From assembly GCA_965369945.1 (NCBI GenBank), contig CBDUST010000283.1, positions 1 through 5,854 on the forward strand: a stretch of 5,854 nucleotides of DNA, read 5' to 3'. Below, piece by piece: positions 1 to 4,066 of the stretch. The notes under the pieces were generated by a model, which saw only the letters and a list, made by a program, of their open reading frames with translations, was not told the origin of the DNA and searched no databases. The position numbers and the translations under genes were made by a program. The stretch comes from JADFNO01 sp965369945 (GTDB taxonomy: Bacteria; Planctomycetota; Phycisphaerae; Phycisphaerales; SM1A02). Position 1 is the stretch's first letter, and every line of letters starts with the position of its first letter.

Positions 1-32
1 GAGGGCAACGCCAAAGAGAGCAGGAAGGCAGA

Positions 33-69
33 GAAATAGGTAACTGTCCCTGGTTTCCCACGGTTTCCC
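33..69 (-). repeat. REP-like dispersed repeat, copy 1 (inverted)
   Basis: Read on the minus strand, this stretch has two GGGAAACC-type units, then GGGACAGTTACCTATTTC. The same head, GGGACAGTCACCTATTTC, ends the copy at 1597-1651 on the plus strand, with one mismatch (TTAC against TCAC). The two copies therefore face outward as inverted ends about 1.6 kb apart. GGGACAGTCAC-type repeats of this kind are known to accompany REP-associated transposases. That assignment is family knowledge; the repeat itself is directly visible. Confidence 0.8.
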
Positions 70-71
70 AA

Positions 72-140
72 ATGCCTCGCCGGCCGACACTACATGCGGT
101 AGGGATCCGGAGATCGTCTTTGCGCGGGAGAAAATGTCAA
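72..140 (+). pseudogene. Degenerate N-terminus of a REP-associated transposase (RAYT)
   Basis: Translation from the ATG at 72 begins MPRRPTLHAVG and, after five residues, gives LRGRKCQ. Members of one RAYT (Y1 transposase, IS200-like) subfamily typically start MPRRPRLH..G followed by a YHV segment and LRGNxxQ. The ends of the motif match, but the YHV part, which carries a metal-binding His of the HUH motif, is missing or frameshifted. Nothing RAYT-like continues downstream. It lies directly beside repeat copy 1, as RAYT genes usually lie beside REPs. The match is short and from memory, so the call is tentative. Confidence 0.4.
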
Positions 141-176
141 ACCTCATCACACGTTAGATGCGGTGAGGCGGCAGCG

Positions 177-185
177 TGTTACAAT
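177..185 (+). promoter_or_regulatory. Candidate extended -10 promoter for the membrane-protein gene
   Basis: TGTTACAAT contains an extended -10 TG and TACAAT, five of six matches to TATAAT. No good -35 hexamer stands 16-18 bp upstream. A transcript starting near 192 would carry a leader of about 105 nt before the gene at 298. The motif resembles TGCTACAGT upstream of guaA. Confidence 0.4.
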
Positions 186-281
186 TGGGATACTGCGAGC
201 CTGGATCGGCTGCAGGATTCGCGCCAATCTGAAATGCAGGCTTGGTCTTCCTCAACCCCGCTTCATTTACAAGTCGCGTCT

Positions 282-288
282 AAGGAGG
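282..288 (+). promoter_or_regulatory. Strong Shine-Dalgarno site fixing the start at 298
   Basis: AAGGAGG lies 9 nt before the ATG at 298. It decides the start against an upstream in-frame ATG at 163, which would add 45 residues of unconvincing Arg-rich sequence and has no comparable site. Confidence 0.8.
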
Positions 289-297
289 CAAACGATC

Positions 298-972
298 ATG
301 AGTCCATCCAGTGAACACCCATGGGGCCGGGGGAATCCGAGTATTACTGAAGTCGGGTCTTATTATCAACAACAAGAAGAAGCAAGGCGAGCACAACGGC
401 GCGCACAAAAGCCGCGTCCATCCGGAGGGGGCAAATCGAATCCTTGGGGCTGTCTAATTGTGATCTTCATTGTGTTCGTCGGCCTGAAGGCGATGGTCTC
501 AGACGATGAGAGTGAAGACCAGGTTCAGCCGTCCGCCGTGCGGCCGTTTACCGGCCCCCTTCAGTCCTGGGAGCGCACGCCAGAGTCCACCGCTGATGCC
601 GATGATCTGATTGAGACGTTGCCCGAACGCTTTGAGCCTTGGTGGACCATGTCCGAGGAGCAATCCGGTAACGCGAGCGCCACCACTGAACAAAGAGCCG
701 GCCAAGCACCGATCGACCAAATGTCCTTTAACGTAGAGTGCATCTTACCGGACGGTTCAGGGAAGGTGCTGACGATCTACATCGTTGACCCTGCGCCGGG
801 CGAGGGTCCGAGCCAACGAGAGGAAGAGCGAATCTGGCGAGAATACCGAGCAAAGCTCCCGGCGGACGTACGAGAGGCGATAAGAAAGATCTACGAGTTG
901 GCACGCAGAGAAGGCGTTTCCTTCCCGCAACTGCTCCAATATTCATTCTTTCCCGAAGACGGTAGCGAGTGA
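298..972 (+). CDS. Hypothetical single-pass membrane protein
   Basis: I do not recognise this 224-residue protein. Residues 1-48 are polar and rich in Gln, Arg, Gly and Pro, with a QQQEEARRAQRRAQ stretch at about 24-37 that may be helical. Residues 50-66 (WGCLIVIFIVFVGLKAM) form one transmembrane segment. The positive charges before it and acidic DDESED after it suggest a cytoplasmic N-terminus and an exported C-terminal part, about 155 residues. Residues 68-140 look low-complexity and disordered. Residues 141-224 look folded: a short beta-like segment (VLTIYIVD, 157-164), then a charged helix region (174-206) ending in SFPQLLQYSFFP. No enzyme motif is seen. The start is fixed by AAGGAGG at 282-288. 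The stop codon directly abuts repeat copy 2, and the gene lies between inverted repeat copies, so it may be cargo of the repeat-bounded segment. No homology search was possible. Confidence 0.75.
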   Translation: MSPSSEHPWGRGNPSITEVGSYYQQQEEARRAQRRAQKPRPSGGGKSNPWGCLIVIFIVFVGLKAMVSDDESEDQVQPSAVRPFTGPLQSWERTPESTADADDLIETLPERFEPWWTMSEEQSGNASATTEQRAGQAPIDQMSFNVECILPDGSGKVLTIYIVDPAPGEGPSQREEERIWREYRAKLPADVREAIRKIYELARREGVSFPQLLQYSFFPEDGSE

Positions 973-1007
973 GAAACCGGGGAAACCGGGAAACCGGGGA
1001 CAGTCAC
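973..1007 (+). repeat. REP-like dispersed repeat, copy 2
   Basis: Three GAAACCGG(G) units are followed by the head GGGACAGTCAC. It begins at the base right after the TGA stop at 970-972. It has the same orientation as copy 3 and the opposite orientation to copy 1, but lacks the CTATTTC tail. After it come 13 nt and then the stop codon of the minus-strand transposase tail. Confidence 0.8.
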
Positions 1008-1020
1008 GAATGCCATGTAG

Positions 1021-1176
1021 TTAGGCGGCAAGTTGTTGTCGTTGCAGACGTTGGCGTTCCTGCCCGCGGGGGATCGTGAGAAGACGCTGCTGCTTCGGAC
1101 GGCGTTCGGCCACGCGCGGTTCGAGGCGGTCGGGGCGCATCGGATTCACGACCAGATCGAAAGACGCCTCCTCATC
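1021..1176 (-). pseudogene. C-terminal remnant of a DDE transposase (IS4-like)
   Basis: On the minus strand an open frame of 51 codons ends in TAA at 1021-1023. It includes MRPDRLEPRVAERRPKQQRL followed by LTIPR. The pattern RPxRxEPRxxKRRPKxxxxLxxPR is the characteristic basic C-terminal tail of many IS4-type DDE transposases, which are abundant in Planctomycetota genomes. That is family knowledge recalled, not searched. The catalytic DDE region is entirely missing, and upstream the sequence passes into the HNH fragment in another frame, with the junction somewhere around 1172-1225. This is therefore a dead remnant whose natural stop has survived. The exact IS family is uncertain. Confidence 0.6.
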
Positions 1177-1597
1177 GGCTCGCGCGGGCGACGCGCACCC
1201 GATTCCAGTGCATCCGTTTTTGTGTGGCGGACGCCGCCACGACGCCTTCTTGATCTCCTTCTTTCCACGCTGCGATCATCCGTCTTCCGCGTTCGGATAA
1301 ACGAACATCATACGTCCGCTTGTAGGGATTACCGATCTGCAATAGACCACCCGCAACGAGCGGAGCGCAATCAAGCAATCCATCGCCGGACAGATAAAGC
1401 ATCTCAACCTGGTCGAATGCGAGCAGAATATCGACGGATTTGCGATCGTACGCTTCGTTGACGGCCAGAAGGATCATCTTCCAAGCGCGAAGCGATGCAG
1501 TCGGGATTACACCTTGGTGATGCAGTGTGTGACAATTGGGGCAGAGCGCAAGCAAGTTATCAGCCGAATTGCTGCCGCCATCCGCGACGGGATCGAG
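1172..1597 (-). pseudogene. HNH endonuclease, 5'-truncated at repeat copy 3
   Basis: The minus-strand frame reads LDPVADGGSNSADNLLALCP, then NCHTLHH, the second half of an HNH nuclease fold. It holds the Asn region (ADNL), one CxxC-like zinc knuckle half (CPNCH) and the final His cluster. About 110 further residues follow, including SLRAWKMILLAVNEAYDRKS, to a TGA at 1172-1174. HNH proteins of this type normally carry an upstream Cys pair and an (I/V)HHI-type motif just before DPVADGG. Here the residues before LDPVADGG are PVYPVYPVY, which are only the translated tandem repeat units, so the first catalytic His and the whole N-terminal half are gone. The frame stays open upstream to 1804, but that part is antisense noise. 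The protein is almost certainly inactive. Confidence 0.7.
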
Positions 1598-1651
1598 GTA
1601 AACCGGGTAAACCGGGTAAACCGGGGTAAACCGGGGACAGTCACCTATTTC
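1597..1651 (+). repeat. REP-like dispersed repeat, copy 3, with four tandem units
   Basis: Four consecutive GTAAACCGG(G) units (1598-1635) are followed by GACAGTCACCTATTTC. The head matches copy 1 (inverted) and copy 2. The tandem part has 2, 3 and 4 units in copies 1, 2 and 3, and units here have GTAAACC where the other copies have GGAAACC. It interrupts the HNH gene on one side and sits 38 bp before a RAYT-like start codon on the other. Confidence 0.85.
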
Positions 1652-1689
1652 TTGACCATTATTGGCGGCGGATCGGGTAGGGTTTCGGC

Positions 1690-1854
1690 ATGCCTCGTGT
1701 TGCTCGAATCGTTGTCGCGGGTCAGCCGCACTACGGTTCGCCTGCCGATGAGGATCGGGTTCGACTCCGCGGTTCTGTAAGCTGCACGCGGGCGCTGCTG
1801 ACAACGGATTCCGCTGCGCGGAAAGGCGTGGTTAGTGTGAGTCGCCCCAGGTGA
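1690..1854 (+). pseudogene. RAYT-like N-terminal fragment (REP-associated transposase)
   Basis: From the ATG at 1690 the frame begins MPRVARIVVAGQPHY, close to the canonical opening MPRxARxVxPGxPHHVxQRG of a large RAYT (TnpA-REP, Y1/IS200-like) subfamily. After residue 15 the resemblance stops: the expected His-hydrophobic-xQRGN segment and the catalytic Tyr domain are absent, and the frame ends at a TGA at 1852-1854 after 54 codons. The position just downstream of repeat copy 3 is where a RAYT would be expected relative to its REP. Only the first 15 codons support the call; the rest may be unrelated sequence brought in by deletion. It converges on the permease gene, whose stop lies 11 bp away. 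Confidence 0.5.
1809..1823 (-). terminator. Short hairpin downstream of the permease operon
   Basis: TTCCGC-TGC-GCGGAA is a perfect 6-bp stem with a 3-nt loop, about 42 bp past the permease stop on the minus strand. No T-run follows, so it is at best a weak terminator and may be chance. Confidence 0.2.
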
Positions 1855-1864
1855 TCGCGCCGGC

Positions 1865-2704
1865 TTACGTCCAGCCGAGGCTGAAGAACAAGGTGGTGAA
1901 GATGAAGTCGGCGATGATAATCGTGACGATGGCCTGGACGACGGTATTGGTGGTCGCGCGGCCGACGCCGGAGGCGCCGCCAGTGGTTTTCAGACCGTTG
2001 TAGCACGCGATGGCGCTGAGGATCAGCCCAAATGCTGCCGCTTTGATCAAGCCGGTCAGAAAATCGCTCGGCACGAGTTGGTTCAGTGTGTTGGCTTTGT
2101 ACTGTTCGTAGGGCACGTCCAGGAAGTTGACGGTCATGACCCCACCGAAGATGACCGCTGTAACATCGCCGATCGCCGTAAGCAAGACGAGCGCGATGAT
2201 CGTGGCGAGTACTCGGGGTACGACGAGGAACCGGATTGGATTGAGGGCGTGTGCCTCGAGCGCTTCGATTTCCTCGCCGACGACCATCGTGCCGAGTTCA
2301 GCGGCAATGGATGCACCGGCGAATCCGGTCAGGACAATTGCGGAGATCAGCGGGCCGAGTTCGCGAAAGATGGCAACGCCGACGATGTTGGCGATCTTGT
2401 CGGTCTGCCCGAAATTAGCTAACGGCGGTTCCATCTGAAGGGCGAGAATGAAACCGACACATCCGCACACGAGCATGACGATGCCGGTGGAGCGCACGCC
2501 GGTGCGCACAAGTTGGGTGATGAGTGCCGTTCGGCCGAAGCGAAACTGCCGGGTGAAGAGCGATCGCGCGACCCACATGGCAACATCTCGAATCAAATAC
2601 CAGACGCCTCCGATCAGTCCGAAGATTCGAAGCCACATCGCGCCCCATTGCTCGAAGCTGCGGACAATCAGCGGTCGCTTGGGTTGATCAACGGTTTCGG
2701 GCAA
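1865..2704 (-). CDS. mlaE: MlaE/YrbE-family ABC transporter permease
   Basis: MlaE-family permeases form the inner-membrane core of MCE lipid transporters, which move phospholipids between inner and outer membranes with an MlaF-type ATPase and an MlaD-type MCE protein. This 279-residue protein has the usual length (about 260-280). Visible family signatures are GFILALQ at 84-90, RELGPLISAIV at 114-124, AAELGTMVVGEEIEALE at 134-150, PIRFLVVPRVLA at 156-167, and GGASGVGRATTNTVV at 242-256. Hydrophobic segments lie at about 24-45, 72-92, 115-137, 160-190, 217-236 and 255-278. The start is a TTG (2702-2704): no ATG or GTG occurs in frame upstream before a stop, and the next ATG (2638) would remove 22 residues. 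The Shine-Dalgarno (GGGA) is weak. It is the last gene of the operon, 40 nt after the STAS gene. No mlaF or mlaD follows. The family is certain; the substrate is inferred. Confidence 0.93.
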   Translation of the reverse strand: MPETVDQPKRPLIVRSFEQWGAMWLRIFGLIGGVWYLIRDVAMWVARSLFTRQFRFGRTALITQLVRTGVRSTGIVMLVCGCVGFILALQMEPPLANFGQTDKIANIVGVAIFRELGPLISAIVLTGFAGASIAAELGTMVVGEEIEALEAHALNPIRFLVVPRVLATIIALVLLTAIGDVTAVIFGGVMTVNFLDVPYEQYKANTLNQLVPSDFLTGLIKAAAFGLILSAIACYNGLKTTGGASGVGRATTNTVVQAIVTIIIADFIFTTLFFSLGWT

Positions 2705-2744
2705 GGGTAGTGTTCCCGGTTTGAATCTCGATCGGTATCCGGAA

Positions 2745-3092
2745 CTAGAGCGTCATCGCTTCTTCACGGGTTTTGGCAATCTTGAAGACCATATCCAGTC
2801 GAGCGATCTCGAAGATGGACCGGACTTTATCCTGCAACGCGCAGATGACGAGCGTTCCTTGGTTCTTGCGGGCGATTTGCATCGCTTCCACGAGCGTAGC
2901 TAGGCCGGAGCTGTCCATATAGGGAACCTCGCCGAGATCGACAACGACACGGCTGGGCCCCGCCGCCTGAGCCTGCTTGAGCTGTTGGCGCAGCGCCGGT
3001 GCGCCGCTGAGGTCGATATCACCGACCGGGCGCACGATCGTCCCGTCATCGATTGTTTCGGTGAAGATCTCCAGTTGTTCAGAGTTAGTCAT
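2745..3092 (-). CDS. STAS-domain anti-sigma-factor antagonist
   Basis: This 115-residue protein is a single STAS domain (SpoIIAA/RsbV type). VRPVGDIDLSGAPALRQQL (20-38) is the first strand and helix region, VVVDLGEVPYMDSSG (49-63) carries the phosphorylation loop, and residues 64-108 complete the fold. In this family the Ser of DSSG (here S61/S62) is phosphorylated by a cognate RsbW-like kinase, which switches binding partners. Such a kinase is encoded directly upstream, overlapping by 8 nt (ATGACTAA), so translational coupling is likely. The frame is open upstream to 3296, but that part lies wholly inside the kinase gene, so the ATG at 3090-3092 is chosen. The permease gene follows after 40 nt. 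It could also act like MlaB, the STAS subunit of the Mla transporter. The domain is secure; the partner is not. Confidence 0.92.
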   Translation of the reverse strand: MTNSEQLEIFTETIDDGTIVRPVGDIDLSGAPALRQQLKQAQAAGPSRVVVDLGEVPYMDSSGLATLVEAMQIARKNQGTLVICALQDKVRSIFEIARLDMVFKIAKTREEAMTL

Positions 3093-3555
3093 GTTTGGAC
3101 TCACTGTCGTGGACGGCGGTTTTGGGGCGAAGGTGCTTGACCAACGTGAGCCGCATGCCTTGGCGGTCACGTCTGGCGTAGCTGACTTCGTCCATGATTT
3201 CGCGAATGATGTGAACACCAAGACCGCCGGGGCGGATGTCATCGAGGTCTCGGGAACGGATACCTTCAGGATCGACCTGCTGCGCGTCGTCCTCAATGAC
3301 TATCTCGATCCCGGGCGATTGCGGCTGGCATTGGGAAAGACTGATCCAGATGCGACCATCTTCACGACAGCCGTACCCATGCTTGATAATGTTGCACAAT
3401 GCCTCATCGACGGCGAGGCTGATCTGCCCGCACTGGATTTCGTTGAACCCGCAGCGTTGGGCGATCGTTGAAACAAGGGCCCGGGCCCCGGCCAACAGTG
3501 ATGGTTGACTGGCGATCTCCAGGCGCACGGACGGTTGGGAGGCGTCGGGGCTCAT
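3085..3555 (-). CDS. RsbW/SpoIIAB-like anti-sigma factor, ATP-binding Ser kinase
   Basis: This 156-residue protein has the layout of an HATPase_c_2 (GHKL) anti-sigma kinase. The N-box is LAVDEALCNIIKHGYG (47-62), with the Mg-coordinating N55 and the preceding E51. The G1-box region is IEIVIEDDAQQVDP (83-96), and the G2 box is RPGGLGVHIIREIMDEV (108-124). Family members bind a sigma factor, or another target, and phosphorylate a STAS antagonist, which is encoded next door. In the G1 box the usual DxG reads DDA (89-91), so Gly is replaced by Ala. This may alter nucleotide binding, although related proteins vary here. The ATG overlaps the stop of the upstream lipoprotein gene as ATGA, and the 3' end overlaps the STAS gene by 8 nt. 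No sigma-factor gene is in the window, so its target is unknown. Confidence 0.9.
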   Translation of the reverse strand: MSPDASQPSVRLEIASQPSLLAGARALVSTIAQRCGFNEIQCGQISLAVDEALCNIIKHGYGCREDGRIWISLSQCQPQSPGIEIVIEDDAQQVDPEGIRSRDLDDIRPGGLGVHIIREIMDEVSYARRDRQGMRLTLVKHLRPKTAVHDSESKHD

Positions 3556-3941
3556 GGGGCGTCTCGTGAATCGTCAGCGGAACCGGATTCGGTCAGGCGA
3601 GGCACAGCTTCTGACTGGACGGCGTCGACCCACCGCTGGATGGCGGCACGTCGCTTGGGCAGTGGATCATAGTGATGGAATCCATAGGTTTCGCCAGTGA
3701 GCCGGTGGAGGACGTCGATGGCCAACATGCGGACAGCGGGGTCGTCGGCGTCGAGCTGCTCGATGAGTTTGGGCACGGCGTCCAAATCGCCGGTGTGAGC
3801 GGCCTGCTCGATGGCGTGGGTCCTCGCGGCCTCGCTGGCTGCGTCGAAGCCGCCTTCGGTCATTGACACTCCGCAGGAGCACAACAGCAGCAGCAGGCCT
3901 GAGACGCCGAGCAATCGTCGTCCGATCATTAGGCCCAGCAT
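3552..3941 (-). CDS. HEAT-repeat-containing lipoprotein, small
   Basis: With the start at 3939-3941 the product is 129 residues. Residues 1-23 look like a lipoprotein signal peptide: MIGRR (5-9), a hydrophobic run GVSGLLLLL (12-20), then LCSC with C23 as the probable lipidated Cys (-1 Ser, -3 Leu). Residues about 47-78 hold a HEAT-like helical repeat (AVPKLIEQLDADDPAVRMLA, then IDVLHRLTG), followed by a YDPLPKRRAAIQRWVD segment (91-106) that often ends short planctomycete HEAT proteins. HEAT repeats usually mediate protein contacts; no enzymatic residues are seen. Other in-frame starts are 4028 and 4073, which would bury the signal peptide behind a Pro-rich extension, and 3929. None has a clear Shine-Dalgarno. 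It is the first gene of the operon and overlaps the kinase gene by 4 nt, so the two are probably co-expressed. The role is unknown. Confidence 0.75.
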   Translation of the reverse strand: MLGLMIGRRLLGVSGLLLLLCSCGVSMTEGGFDAASEAARTHAIEQAAHTGDLDAVPKLIEQLDADDPAVRMLAIDVLHRLTGETYGFHHYDPLPKRRAAIQRWVDAVQSEAVPRLTESGSADDSRDAP

Positions 3942-4009
3942 ATGTTCGCGGCTCAGCCAGAGCAAAGCGAACTCGCCTGGGGGCGGACTCGTCGAGACAG
4001 CGCGGGGGT

Positions 4010-4039
4010 TTGAGCGTGGACGCGGCATCGTGCTACAGT
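4010..4039 (+). promoter_or_regulatory. Candidate sigma70-type promoter for guaA
   Basis: TTGAGC (4010-4015) is followed by an 18-bp spacer and TACAGT (4034-4039), with an extended -10 TG at 4031-4032. Transcription would start near 4046, about 20 nt before the guaA ATG. The region also separates guaA from the divergent operon. On the opposite strand only a weak GATACT -10-like match is seen, so the operon's own promoter was not located. Confidence 0.45.
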
Positions 4040-4066
4040 ATCGGTTTCCCGTTCGAAAGATCTTGC

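Larger units (their letters stand above)
33..1651. mobile_element. Possible decayed REP/RAYT-type island with terminal inverted repeats
   Basis: The segment begins GAAATAGGTAACTGTCCC and ends GGGACAGTCACCTATTTC, so its two ends are near-perfect inverted copies of 18 bp. Inside are an unrecognised membrane-protein gene, a third repeat copy, a DDE transposase tail and a 5'-truncated HNH nuclease gene. No intact transposase is present. The arrangement could be one mobile unit, or simply an insertion hotspot where independent repeats and elements accumulated. No flanking target-site duplication was identified. The outer limits are an inference from the repeat ends. Confidence 0.3.

Noticed and set aside
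163..297. Upstream extension of the membrane-protein gene to an ATG at 163
   Set aside because: There is no Shine-Dalgarno at 163, a very strong one precedes 298, and the extension overlaps the candidate promoter.
1033..1461. Plus-strand 142-codon open frame
   Set aside because: It lies antisense to both the transposase tail and the HNH fragment, whose minus-strand translations match known motifs; its own sequence is Arg-rich and motif-free.
1598..1635. Tandem GTAAACCGG units as a CRISPR array
   Set aside because: The units are 9-10 bp and directly adjacent, with no spacers, and no cas gene is present.
1598..1804. N-terminal part of the long minus-strand frame that contains the HNH fragment
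   Set aside because: It translates the tandem repeat (PVYPVYPVY) and the antisense of the RAYT-like start; no nuclease motif occurs there.
3093..3296. N-terminal extension of the STAS protein
   Set aside because: It lies entirely within the kinase gene in another frame and has no STAS-like sequence; the ATG at 3092 gives a complete domain.
3942..4066. Riboswitch or operator in the guaA/lipoprotein intergenic region
   Set aside because: No recognised purine-type aptamer or clear palindrome was found; only promoter-like elements can be supported.
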